Of a DNA stretch of 64,000 bases, positions 32,896 to 42,615 are shown piece after piece. The DNA comes from Orrella dioscoreae (GTDB lineage: Bacteria; Pseudomonadota; Gammaproteobacteria; Burkholderiales; Burkholderiaceae_B): contig NZ_LT907988.1 of assembly GCF_900089455.2 (NCBI RefSeq), forward strand, positions 1,860,001 through 1,924,000, in the 5' to 3' direction. The notes below the pieces were generated by a model. It was not told the origin of the DNA and ran no database searches. It was given only the letters and a program-made list of their open reading frames with translations. Positions within the stretch are counted from its first letter, which is position 1, and each line of letters starts with the position of its first letter. Made by a program: the position numbers and the translations under genes.

Positions 32896-34041
32896 ATGCC
32901 CACGCGTTCCCTTCCCCCCTCTCCTGCGCCGCGCCGTCCCGCTGATCCCGAGGACGGCGCGCGCAAGCCCATCCTGCCCGCGGGTTCGCTGGCCCGCCAC
33001 CTGGTGGTGCGGCTGTTGCCGGCCATCCTGCTGCTGGTGGTGCTGGACCTGGGGGCGATCTGGGTCATCACCCACAAGCTCGACATCTCCGACTGGGTGC
33101 TGGAGGACATCTTCTGGCTCATGGTGCTGGGACAGACGGTGCTGCTGCTGCTGTTCGCCTGGGTCGTCGTGGCCGGCGTGCGCTCGGGGCTGCGCGGCGT
33201 CAACCATCTATCCGAGGCGATCCGCCAGCGTTCCGCCGACGACCTGCAGCCGCTGGACGTGGTGGGCCTGCCGCTGGAAATGGAGCCCATGGTGGCGCGC
33301 ACCAACGAATTGCTGGCGCGGCTCGAGGCCGCCCTGGCCGCGCAGCGGCGCTTCGTGGGACATGCCGCGCACCAGCTGCGCACGCCGCTCAGCGGCTTGA
33401 AACTGGAGTCCGAGCTGATGCTGGCGCGCCCGCTGTCGGACGACGTGCGCGACCGGGCCGAACGCATCAAGTCGGTCACCGACCGCATGATCCGCCTGGG
33501 GCAGCAGTTGCTGGTGCTGGCACGCGCCGACCCCGGCATCCGTCCGCAGGACAGCTTCGTGCGCCTGGACCTGTGCGAGTGGGTGCGCGAGACCGGCGCC
33601 ACCTGGCTGGGCCGTGCCCGCGCGCAGCATATCGACCTGGAGTTGATCGCGCCCGACACCCCTGCCTGGATCGATGCCGATGCCTTGCTGCTGGGCGAAT
33701 TGCTGGGCAACCTCATCGACAATGCCTTGCGTTATGCCGAAGGCGCGACGCGCATCCGCCTGCACGTGGGCACCAATCCGCCGTCCCTGACGGTCGAGGA
33801 TGACGGCGTGGGCATTCCGCCCGATGAACGCGAGCGCGTCTTCGAGGCCTTCTATCGTTCGCCGCGCTCGGCGGCAGGCGGTTCCGGCCTGGGGCTGGCG
33901 ATCGTGCGCGAGATCGCGGGCGCGCACGGCGCGTTCTGGAATCTCGTCAGCCGGCCGGAGTATCCCGGCACGCGCCTGAGCGTGGTTTTCCCCGGCCCGC
34001 GCATCGGCGCCCAGCTCACCCGGCAGGAACGCAGCGCATGA
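32896..34041 (+). CDS. Two-component sensor histidine kinase with very short periplasmic loop
   Basis: 381 residues. Two transmembrane helices (about 36-58 and 72-95) enclose only about 13 periplasmic residues, so there is no extracytoplasmic sensor domain. A HAMP-like linker, HisKA with His159 (GHAAHQLRTPLSG) and a HATPase domain (NLIDNALRYAEG, DDGVGIPP, GGSGLGLAIV) follow. This resembles intramembrane-sensing or TctE/QseC-like kinases stripped of their sensor. It overlaps the kup start by 4 bp. Potassium, turgor or membrane state are reasonable but unproven signals. Confidence 0.93.
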   Translation: MPTRSLPPSPAPRRPADPEDGARKPILPAGSLARHLVVRLLPAILLLVVLDLGAIWVITHKLDISDWVLEDIFWLMVLGQTVLLLLFAWVVVAGVRSGLRGVNHLSEAIRQRSADDLQPLDVVGLPLEMEPMVARTNELLARLEAALAAQRRFVGHAAHQLRTPLSGLKLESELMLARPLSDDVRDRAERIKSVTDRMIRLGQQLLVLARADPGIRPQDSFVRLDLCEWVRETGATWLGRARAQHIDLELIAPDTPAWIDADALLLGELLGNLIDNALRYAEGATRIRLHVGTNPPSLTVEDDGVGIPPDERERVFEAFYRSPRSAAGGSGLGLAIVREIAGAHGAFWNLVSRPEYPGTRLSVVFPGPRIGAQLTRQERSA

Positions 34042-35918
34042 GCCAGGCCGCCCACGCCGCCACGCCGCGGGCCGCCCTGGTCATCGGTGCGCTGGGCGTG
34101 GTGTATGGCGACATCGGCACCAGCCCGCTCTATACCTTGCGCGCCTGCATGACGCTCTTGCAGGACTTCTCGCCGGACACGGTGCTGGGCGTACTGTCGC
34201 TGCTGTTCTGGATGCTGATGATCGTGGTGTCGCTGAAATACGTGATGCTCATCCTGCGCGCCGACAACCGTGGCGAAGGCGGCACGCTGGCCCTGCTGGA
34301 GCTGGCCTTGCGGGGAAGAGGAGGGCGGCTGGGCGCGGTGCTGACGGGCCTGGGCATCTTCGGCGCAGCGCTTTTCTATGGCGACAGCATGATCACGCCG
34401 GCGATCTCGGTGATGTCCGCGCTGGAGGGCATCGGCGTGGTGTCGCACACCCTGGATGATTGGGTGGTGCCCCTGTCGCTGGCGGTGCTGGCGCTGCTTT
34501 TCGCCGTGCAGTCGCATGGCACCGCAGCCATGGGCAGGCTCTTCGGCCCGGTGATGATCGTCTGGTTCCTGACGCTGGCGGCGCTGGGCATCGCGCAGAT
34601 CGCCGAGCATCCGCAGGTGCTGCAGGCGCTGGATCCGCGCTGGGCGCTGTGTTTCGTGGCGCGTGATCCGTGGACGGGGTTCCTCCTGCTGAGCGCCGTG
34701 GTGCTGGCGCTGACGGGCGCCGAAGCCCTGTATGCCGACATGGGACACTTCGGCCGCCCGGCCATCCGGCGCGCCTGGTTCGTGCTGGTGCTGCCCGCGC
34801 TTACCTTGTGCTATTTCGGCCAGGGCGCGCTGCTGCTGATGGACCCCGGCGCCATCCGCAACCCCTTCTACCTGATGGCGCCGGGCTGGGCGCAATGGCC
34901 GCTGGTGGTGCTGGCGACCATCGCCACCATCGTGGCGTCGCAGGCCGTCATCTCCGGCGCCTATTCCGTGACCCGGCAAGCCGTGCAACTGGGCTTCTGG
35001 CCGCGCATGGATATCCAGCACACCTCGGCGCGCGAGCAGGGCCAGGTCTACCTGCCACAGGTCAATCGCCTGCTGCTGGTGGCCGTCATTGCGCTGGTGC
35101 TGCTGTTCGGTTCTTCCGAGGCGCTGGCCTCGGCCTATGGCTTCGCGGTCACGGGCACGATGCTGGTCACCACCATCCTGGCCTTCGCCGTGCTGGCGCA
35201 CGGCACGCGCGGCTGGCGCCGGGTGGCGTGGTGGACGGTGCTGGGTTTCCTGCTGGTGCTGGACCTGCTGCTGTTCGGCGCCAATGCGGCCAAGATGCAC
35301 GAGGGCGGCTGGATGCCGCTGACCGTGGGCCTGGCGATCTTCACGTTGATGATGACCTGGCGGCGCGGCCGCGCCATCCTGACCGAGATCGAGCACCGCG
35401 ACCGCCTGCCGGTGCAGGCGTTCATGGTGCAGCTGGAAAACTATCCGCCTGCCCGGGTGGACGGCACGGCGGTCTTCATGAGCATGCGCGAAGGGGTCGC
35501 GCCGCCGGCGCTGCTGCACAACCTGAAGCACAACCAGGTGCTGCATGAGCACGTGCTGTTCCTGACGGTGTGCATCCGGGACGTGCCCTATGCCGATCCG
35601 CAGGAACGGCTGAAGGTCGACAAGCTCAGCGCCTCCAGCTGGCAGGCGGTGGTGTACTACGGTTTCATGGAAGAGCCCGACGTGCCGCGCGCGCTGGAAG
35701 CGATTGCGCAGCACCATTCCGAGATCGCGCTGGCGCCCATGCGGACGTCCTATTTCCTGTCGCGCGAGACCATCGTGCTGGGCAGGAAAGCCGGCGCCAT
35801 GCCGCGCTGGCTGGCACGGCTGTATGCCTTCATGGCGCGCAACGCCACGCGCAGCACGCGTTTCTACCGGATTCCGCCGAACCGGGTGGTCGAGATGGGC
35901 ATCCAGGTGGAGCTGTAG
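34038..35918 (+). CDS. kup: Low-affinity potassium uptake transporter Kup
   Basis: 626 residues, the usual KUP/HAK/KT length. The signature GVVYGDIGTSPLYTLRA (20-36) starts the first of about 12 transmembrane helices. YGDSMITPAISVMSALEG and the GAYSVTRQAVQLGFWPRM region are conserved, and a cytoplasmic C-terminal domain (about 450-626) ends NRVVEMGIQVEL. It is a proton-coupled K+ symporter of the inner membrane. Its ATG overlaps the histidine kinase stop (ATGA), an unusual coupling between a two-component system and kup. Confidence 0.95.
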   Translation: MSQAAHAATPRAALVIGALGVVYGDIGTSPLYTLRACMTLLQDFSPDTVLGVLSLLFWMLMIVVSLKYVMLILRADNRGEGGTLALLELALRGRGGRLGAVLTGLGIFGAALFYGDSMITPAISVMSALEGIGVVSHTLDDWVVPLSLAVLALLFAVQSHGTAAMGRLFGPVMIVWFLTLAALGIAQIAEHPQVLQALDPRWALCFVARDPWTGFLLLSAVVLALTGAEALYADMGHFGRPAIRRAWFVLVLPALTLCYFGQGALLLMDPGAIRNPFYLMAPGWAQWPLVVLATIATIVASQAVISGAYSVTRQAVQLGFWPRMDIQHTSAREQGQVYLPQVNRLLLVAVIALVLLFGSSEALASAYGFAVTGTMLVTTILAFAVLAHGTRGWRRVAWWTVLGFLLVLDLLLFGANAAKMHEGGWMPLTVGLAIFTLMMTWRRGRAILTEIEHRDRLPVQAFMVQLENYPPARVDGTAVFMSMREGVAPPALLHNLKHNQVLHEHVLFLTVCIRDVPYADPQERLKVDKLSASSWQAVVYYGFMEEPDVPRALEAIAQHHSEIALAPMRTSYFLSRETIVLGRKAGAMPRWLARLYAFMARNATRSTRFYRIPPNRVVEMGIQVEL

Positions 35919-35930
35919 GGGCAGAAGCCG

Positions 35931-36722
35931 TCAGGCTTCCTGGCGGGCGTAGACCACCAGCCGCAAGTGCCGGTCTGCGTCGATGGTGAGCGTGCTGTGT
36001 TCGAAGGGTTCGGCCTTGCCGGCCACCCGCAAGCGGCGCACGCCGGCGCAGGGCGCATGCACATCGTCGTGCTGGCGCCATCCCTGCTTGAATTCCGGCG
36101 ATACCTTTTCCAGTTCGGCGAGCAGCGCCAGGATGTCGGCCTCCTGCGTGGCGCGCGCATAGTCGCGGCGAAAACTCGACAGCATGCGCGGCGCCTCGGC
36201 GTCCCAATCCACCAGCGTCTCGCGCAAGGCGGGGTCCGTATACAGCAGCCAGAGCAGATTGCGCCGCGCGGGCGCGTGGCGGTCATAGCCGAAGAGGGTA
36301 TTGGCCGCGGCATTGCTGGCCAGCACATCCCAGCGCAGGTTCAGCACGAAGGCCGCATGGGGCGCCAGGTCATGCATCAGGCGCAGGATGGGCGGTGGCA
36401 CCACGCACCAGGTCTTGCCCGATTCAGCGGGGGGACGTTCATGGGCCAGCAGATAAAGATGCCGGCGCTCGGCTGCGTCCAGCTTCAGGACGCGCGCCAG
36501 GTTGTCCAGGAAGGCGCTGGAGACGCCGATCTCGCGTCCCTGTTCCAGCCAGGTGTACCAGGTGAGCCCGACCCCGGCCAGGGCCGCGACTTCCTCGCGG
36601 CGCAGCCCGGGGGTGCGGCGGCGGGTCGAGGCGGGCAGCCCGGCTTCGGCGGGCGAAAGCCGCTCGCGGCGCGCGCGAAGAAAGGCGGCCAGTTCGCCCC
36701 GGTTGCGAGCGAGGTTACGCAT
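35931..36722 (-). CDS. Helix-turn-helix regulator with MmyB-type ligand domain
   Basis: 263 residues. An N-terminal XRE-type HTH (RRTPGLRREEVAALAGVGLT then YTWLEQGREIGVS) precedes an MmyB-like PAS-fold domain (about 105-260, with DLAPHAAFVLNLRWDVLASN and NLLWLLYTDPALRETLVDWD). Such regulators often repress a neighbouring transporter or dehydrogenase gene. It is divergent from the MFS exporter, with a candidate dyad between them. ATG 36722 fits the family start. The ligand, perhaps a fatty acid or small hydrophobic compound, is unknown. Confidence 0.9.
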   Translation of the reverse strand: MRNLARNRGELAAFLRARRERLSPAEAGLPASTRRRTPGLRREEVAALAGVGLTWYTWLEQGREIGVSSAFLDNLARVLKLDAAERRHLYLLAHERPPAESGKTWCVVPPPILRLMHDLAPHAAFVLNLRWDVLASNAAANTLFGYDRHAPARRNLLWLLYTDPALRETLVDWDAEAPRMLSSFRRDYARATQEADILALLAELEKVSPEFKQGWRQHDDVHAPCAGVRRLRVAGKAEPFEHSTLTIDADRHLRLVVYARQEA

Positions 36723-36741
36723 GGGAGCCTGTCGCTTTAAG

Positions 36742-36764
36742 CAATAGCATAAATGGCTAAATTG
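36742..36764. promoter_or_regulatory. Imperfect dyad between the MmyB-type regulator and MFS genes
   Basis: CAATAGC-N7-GCTAAATTG forms an A/T-rich imperfect inverted repeat 20 bp from the regulator start and 56 bp from the transporter start. It is a candidate operator only. Confidence 0.35.
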
Positions 36765-36819
36765 TAATGGGATGGCAAGGCTTCCAGAATGTGCGCTTTC
36801 CTGGTCGAGAGCAAGCACG

Positions 36820-38031
36820 ATGTCCCTGCATTCCGATATTTCCCGCTGTCCCTCCCCCGCGGCCGCACAGGCCGGGCCCATGGCGGTGGTCGTCCTGGTC
36901 GCCCTGGGCGCCTTCGCGCTGGGCATGGCCTCGTACATGACCGCGGGGCTCATCCCCCTGATCCAGTCCTCGTTCGCCGTGCCATTGGCCGTGGCCGCGC
37001 AGCTCGTCACGGCCTTCACGCTGGCCTATGGCCTGGGGTCGCCCGTGGCCGTGGCGGTATTGCCCCCGCGAGGCCAGCGCACTGCGTTGCTGGTGTCGCT
37101 GGCGATATTCGTGGCGGCAAATGCCGCCAGTGCCCTGGCGGGCAGCCTGTCCGCGCTGCTGCTGGCGCGCGCGGCGGCTGGCGTGGGGGCGGGCGTCTAT
37201 CTGGCGCTGGGCATCGGTGCGGCGGCCGCGGTCGCACCGCCTGCCAGGCGTGGGCAGGCCATTGCGATCATCATGGGCGGCATGGCCAGCGGCACCGTGC
37301 TGGGCGTGCCGCTGAGCCTGTTGCTGGCCGGGTGGCTCGGATGGCAGGCGGCCTTCTGGCTGGTCGCCGCCTTGGGCGCATTGGCCTGCGCGGGGCTGGC
37401 CGCGCGATTGCCGGCCCTGCCGCTTGCGGCCGCCTTGCCCCTGTCGCGCAAGCTTGCCTTGTTGGCCGACAGGCAGGTGCTGGCGATCCTGGCGGTATCG
37501 CTGCTGGCCGCCATCGCAAGCCTGGGGCTCTATACCTATCTGGCTGCCTTGCTGGTGCCGGGGGAGGGCAGCGGTTCAGTGTCCTTGACGGCATCGCTGT
37601 GGGTGTGGGGCCTGGGCGGCATCGTGGGGAGTTTCCTGGTGGGACTCCTGGCCGACCGGGTCCGTGCGCCATGGCTGACGCTCGGCATCATGGTCTTGCT
37701 GGCCATGGCCCTGTCCGTGCTGCCGCTGGCCGTGGGCGTGAGCCCCTGGGGGGCGCTGTTGCCGATCGCGGTGTGGGGCGCCGTCGGCTGGGCATTGCAG
37801 GTGCCGCAGAACAAGCTGCTTGTGCAATGCCGCGAGCGGCAGGGGGATGGCAACGTGGCGGTGGCCTTGAACGAGTCAGCCCTGTATCTCGGTAGTGCAT
37901 TGGGCGCGGCGGGGGGGGGCCTCATGCTGGCGGTGCAGTGGCCGGCGTGGTCGCTTGCCACCGGGGCCGCCGCCGTGGCGGCGCTGGGGGCCTTGCTGCA
38001 GGCGGCCTGCCTGCGGGGCCTGGCGCGCTGA
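36820..38031 (+). CDS. Major facilitator superfamily exporter (AraJ/purine efflux-like)
   Basis: 403 residues with 12 predicted helices. Characteristic stretches are ALGMASYMTAGLIPLIQSSF-like helix 1, LARAAAGVGAGVYLALG (helix 4), VLGVPLSLLLAGWLGWQAAF (motif C-like, typical of antiporters) and GVYL-type helices in the second half. It is probably a drug or metabolite/proton antiporter at the inner membrane. ATG 36820 is chosen because it starts shortly before helix 1; an upstream in-frame start would add an unconserved extension. Regulated most likely by the divergent MmyB-type protein. Confidence 0.88.
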   Translation: MSLHSDISRCPSPAAAQAGPMAVVVLVALGAFALGMASYMTAGLIPLIQSSFAVPLAVAAQLVTAFTLAYGLGSPVAVAVLPPRGQRTALLVSLAIFVAANAASALAGSLSALLLARAAAGVGAGVYLALGIGAAAAVAPPARRGQAIAIIMGGMASGTVLGVPLSLLLAGWLGWQAAFWLVAALGALACAGLAARLPALPLAAALPLSRKLALLADRQVLAILAVSLLAAIASLGLYTYLAALLVPGEGSGSVSLTASLWVWGLGGIVGSFLVGLLADRVRAPWLTLGIMVLLAMALSVLPLAVGVSPWGALLPIAVWGAVGWALQVPQNKLLVQCRERQGDGNVAVALNESALYLGSALGAAGGGLMLAVQWPAWSLATGAAAVAALGALLQAACLRGLAR

Positions 38032-38063
38032 ATGGCGCCTTGCCGGCGCAGATCGGGCAGGAC

Positions 38064-38102
38064 AAAGAAAAACCCCGCCGGGCTGGATGCCACCGGCGGG
38101 GT
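38064..38102 (-). terminator. Terminator of argG (possibly shared with the convergent MFS gene)
   Basis: Stem ACCCCGCCGG (38072-38081) pairs with CCGGCGGGGT (38093-38102). Read on the minus strand it is followed by TTTTTCTTT. It lies 24 bp past the argG stop. Confidence 0.85.
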
Positions 38103-38125
38103 CCGTGCTGTCGGCGCAGGACCGA

Positions 38126-39565
<1,440 letters not shown>

Positions 39566-39690
39566 CTAGCGCGTTTGCCTCGGTGGCTGGCAAGGGAGGG
39601 GGCGTGCCTGCAACAGCGCAGGCCGTGCAGCCCCCGTCCATGACATTCGTGGCCTGGCAGTTGGCTGCCCGGCGGCGCCGGCATCCGCCA

Positions 39691-39721
39691 GGGGCGCTTC
39701 ACCGAAGCGCCCCCTTGTTTT
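39691..39721. other. GC-rich hairpin in the argF-argG gap
   Basis: GGGGCGCTT/AAGCGCCCC with a 5-nt loop (39691-39713). The only T-rich tail (TTGTTTTG) is on the plus side, whereas both flanking genes are on the minus strand. It may limit read-through from argF as a plain hairpin, or end an unannotated plus-strand transcript. Confidence 0.4.
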
Positions 39722-39739
39722 GCCTGCCGAGGAAAAGAC

Positions 39740-40681
39740 TCAGTCCTGCTGGCCCAGCAGCAGGAACTCCATCAGCGACTTCTGCACGTGCATGCGGTTC
39801 TCGGCTTCGTCCCACACCACGCTTTGCGGGCCGTCGATGACTTCTCCCGTCACTTCCTCGCCGCGGTGCGCGGGCAGGCAGTGCATGAAGAGGGCGTCGG
39901 GGGCGGCCAGCTGCATGAGTTCGGCGTCCACGCACCAGTCGGCGAAGGCCTTGCGGCGTTCCTCGTTCTCGTCCTCATAGCCCATGCTGGTCCAGACGTC
40001 GGTCGTGACCAGGTGGGCGCCGGCGCAGGCCTCGCGCGGGTCGGCGAACTGGCGCAGCACGTCCTCCGACACGCCGCCCACGCGCGTGGCGTCGAGCTCG
40101 TAGCCCGGCGGCGTCGAGACGTGCAGGCGGAAGCCCAGCAGCTCGGCGGCCTGCACCCAGGTGTAGGACATGTTGTTGGCGTCGCCGATCCAGGCCACGG
40201 TCTTGCCCTGGATGGCGCCGCGGTGCTCGATGAACGTGAAGATGTCGGCCAGGATCTGGCAGGGATGGAACTCGTTGGTCAGGCCGTTGATGACCGGCAC
40301 GCGCGAGTGCGAGGCGAAGCGCTCGATGCGCGTCTGCTCGAAGGTGCGGATCATGACGAGATCGACCATGCGCGAGACCACGCGCGCGGTGTCCTCGATG
40401 GGCTCCGAGCGGCCTAGCTGCGAGTCGTTGGTGGTCAGGTGGATGACCGAGCCGCCCAGCTGGTACATGCCGGCCTCGAACGACACGCGCGTGCGGGTGC
40501 TGGCCTTCTCGAAGACCATGGCCAGCGTGCGGTCATGCAGGGTCAGGTGCGGCGCGTAGCGCTTGAACTTGTCCTTGATGACGCCAGCGCGTCGCAGCAC
40601 GTAGTCGATCTCGCCGCGGCTGAGGTCGCGGAATTGAAGGAAGTGGCGCAGCGGGCCGTTCTGGGGGGAAACGTTCGTCAT
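39740..40681 (-). CDS. argF: Ornithine carbamoyltransferase
   Basis: 313 residues. The carbamoyl-phosphate motif is FEKASTRTRVSFE (about 53-65); FASHSRVPVINGLTNEFHPC gives the HPCQ site and FMHCLPAHRGEEV the catalytic Cys loop. It makes citrulline from ornithine and carbamoyl phosphate in the cytoplasm. The position between argD and argG indicates the anabolic enzyme. It starts 61 bp after argD and is probably co-transcribed with it. Confidence 0.97.
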   Translation of the reverse strand: MTNVSPQNGPLRHFLQFRDLSRGEIDYVLRRAGVIKDKFKRYAPHLTLHDRTLAMVFEKASTRTRVSFEAGMYQLGGSVIHLTTNDSQLGRSEPIEDTARVVSRMVDLVMIRTFEQTRIERFASHSRVPVINGLTNEFHPCQILADIFTFIEHRGAIQGKTVAWIGDANNMSYTWVQAAELLGFRLHVSTPPGYELDATRVGGVSEDVLRQFADPREACAGAHLVTTDVWTSMGYEDENEERRKAFADWCVDAELMQLAAPDALFMHCLPAHRGEEVTGEVIDGPQSVVWDEAENRMHVQKSLMEFLLLGQQD

Positions 40682-40742
40682 CTTGGATCCGGTTTTGCTG
40701 GGGCTACGGGGTCCGTGGCGGGTTGCCGCGGACCGGGTTCGG

Positions 40743-41924
40743 TCAGGCTTGTTCGGCCAGGAATTGCTTGATCAGCGGCACGAGCTGGCCGACGAGGTAG
40801 TCGGCTTCTTCGCGGGAAAGGATGAGGGGCGGCAACAGGCGCACGACCTTGTCGCGCGTGACGTTGATGAGCAGGCCCGCATCCAGCGCGCGGCGCACCA
40901 GCACGCCGCAGGGGCGGTCGAGCTCGATGCCGATCATGAGGCCGCGGCCGCGGATCTCGGCCACGCCCTGCACGCCGGCAAGCGCCTGCGCCAGGCTGTC
41001 CTGCAGGTATTGGCCGACGGTGGCGGCATTCTCCAGCAGGCCTTCTTCTTCCAGGGCCTGCAGCGTGGCCAGCGCTGCCGCGCTGACCAGTGGCCCGCCG
41101 CCGAAGGTGGTGCCGTGGTTGCCGGGACCGAAGACGCCGGTGGCGCGGCCCGCGAAGGCAGCCGCGCCGATGGGCACGCCGCCGCCCAGGCCCTTGGCCA
41201 GCGTGACGACGTCCGGCACGATGCCTGCCCATTGGTAGGCCATCCACTTGCCCGTGCGGCCGATGCCGGCCTGCACTTCGTCGAGCATCAGCAGCCAGCC
41301 GCGCTCGTCGCACAGCTTGCGCAGGCCTTGCAGGTAGGCCACGTCGGCCGGGCGGATGCCGCCTTCGCCCTGCAGGGCTTCCAGCAGCACGGCGGTGACG
41401 CGCGGTTCCTTGTCGCCAGCGGCGGCGACGGCGGCCAGGTCGTTGTACGGCACCTGGATGAAGCCTTCGGGCAGGGGGCCGAAGCCCTTGCGCGCCTTCT
41501 CGCTGCCGGTGGCGGCCAGCGTGCCCAGCGTGCGGCCGTGCCACGACGACTCCATCACGATGATGTGGGGGAATTCATTGCCTTGCTTGTGGCCGTAGTA
41601 GCGGGCGGCCTTGATGGCCGCTTCGTTGGCTTCGGCGCCGCTGTTGGCGAAGAGCACTTCCTGCATGCCGGCGATGGCGGCGATGCGCTCGCCCAGGGCG
41701 GTCTGCTCGGGCACCTCGTAGAGGTTCGAGGTGTGGATGAGCTTGGCGGCCTGCTCGGTGATGGCGCCCACGAGCTTGGGGTGGGCGTGGCCCAGGCAGG
41801 ACACGCCGATGCCGGCCAGGCCGTCGAGCAGCTTGCGGCCCTCGGTATCCCACACCCAGACGCCCTTGCCGTGGGACAGGGCGACAGGCAGGCGGGCGTA
41901 GATATTGGCCAGGGACGAAGACAT
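40743..41924 (-). CDS. argD: Acetylornithine aminotransferase
   Basis: 393 residues, class III PLP aminotransferase. The PLP lysine is Lys244 (TLAKGLGGGVPIGA), the Asp of the cofactor site is in LDEVQAGIGRTGK, and LFANSGAEANEAAIKAAR binds the phosphate. It converts N-acetylglutamate semialdehyde to N-acetylornithine; such enzymes often also serve as succinyldiaminopimelate aminotransferase in lysine synthesis. It is the first gene of the leftward argD-argF-argG row, divergent from the DUF3579 gene across 146 bp. Confidence 0.95.
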   Translation of the reverse strand: MSSSLANIYARLPVALSHGKGVWVWDTEGRKLLDGLAGIGVSCLGHAHPKLVGAITEQAAKLIHTSNLYEVPEQTALGERIAAIAGMQEVLFANSGAEANEAAIKAARYYGHKQGNEFPHIIVMESSWHGRTLGTLAATGSEKARKGFGPLPEGFIQVPYNDLAAVAAAGDKEPRVTAVLLEALQGEGGIRPADVAYLQGLRKLCDERGWLLMLDEVQAGIGRTGKWMAYQWAGIVPDVVTLAKGLGGGVPIGAAAFAGRATGVFGPGNHGTTFGGGPLVSAAALATLQALEEEGLLENAATVGQYLQDSLAQALAGVQGVAEIRGRGLMIGIELDRPCGVLVRRALDAGLLINVTRDKVVRLLPPLILSREEADYLVGQLVPLIKQFLAEQA

Positions 41925-42070
41925 GCGGGACTCCTGCGGAAAAGAAGAGTGGCGGATCGTTGCGCGCTTCAGGCGAACGACGGGGTGCCGAAAGGGTCAA
42001 TCATATACAATCCGCGGCGCAGGCCATATGAACCGCCAGGCGGAAAAGGCTAGCCCCGATACGGTATTTC

Positions 42071-42361
42071 ATGACACAGAACGTCAGGCAATTCATTCTT
42101 CACGGCGTCACGCAGGACGGCCACCGCTTTCGCCCCAGCGACTGGGCGGAACGGCTGGCGGGCGTGATGGCTTCGTTCCGGCCTCCCGGCGCGGCGGGCA
42201 ACCACCTGACCTATTCGCCCTATGTCGTTCCCGTCCTCATCGACGGCGAGCGCTGCGTGGTGGTGGATCAGCGCTTGCGCGACCTCGAGCCGCTGGCCTG
42301 GAAGTTCGTGATGGATTTCGCCCGCGACAACGGGCTCAAGACCAGCGAACGCACGGTCTAG
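42071..42361 (+). CDS. DUF3579 family protein
   Basis: 96 residues. The sequence (MTQNVRQFILHGVTQDGHRF, then SDWAERLAGVMASFRP and LIDGERCVVVDQRLRDLEPL) matches the small, uncharacterised DUF3579 family of betaproteobacteria. The protein is soluble with no signal. A -10-like TATACAAT at 42005-42012 lies about 60 bp upstream in the region shared with argD. The neighbourhood with arginine genes gives no direct clue to function. Confidence 0.85.
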   Translation: MTQNVRQFILHGVTQDGHRFRPSDWAERLAGVMASFRPPGAAGNHLTYSPYVVPVLIDGERCVVVDQRLRDLEPLAWKFVMDFARDNGLKTSERTV

Positions 42362-42454
42362 CACCCCGGCGCCCCGGTGTCCGCGGGCGTCGCGTGCTTG
42401 CTTGACCATTTTGTTTAAATTTAAAGCGAGTAGGGCCGGGCTTTCTCCGGACTC

Positions 42455-42488
42455 AGCCAGCCCTGGTGACAGGCCTGGCTCTTTTTTT
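42455..42488 (+). terminator. Intrinsic terminator of the DUF3579 gene
   Basis: AGCCAGCCCT and AGGCCTGGCT pair with one C-C mismatch around GGTGAC-like loop bases, followed by CTTTTTTTG. It ends about 70 bp before the SDR promoter. Confidence 0.85.
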
Positions 42489-42555
42489 GTCGCCGGGCCC
42501 CCAAGGCAAAAAGGCGGCGCCTGTACCGGGGGCTGCGGTTCGGACCTCAAAATAA

Positions 42556-42603
42556 GTTGACAGCGTCAACATGCGGGCATATTGTCGAGTTGACATTGTC
42601 AAC
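42556..42603 (+). promoter_or_regulatory. SDR-tetR promoter embedded in two identical-arm operators
   Basis: Two inverted repeats with the same arms, GTTGAC-N3-GTCAAC, lie at 42556-42570 (spacer AGC) and 42589-42603 (spacer ATT), 33 bp centre to centre, about three helical turns. A promoter fits between them: -35 TTGACA (42557-42562) inside the first repeat, 17-bp spacer, -10 TATTGT (42580-42585), with the start site inside the second repeat. Binding of the downstream TetR protein would block RNA polymerase. Sequence and spacing are seen; the identity of the repressor is inferred. Confidence 0.85.
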
Positions 42604-42615
42604 AAAGGAACCTTG

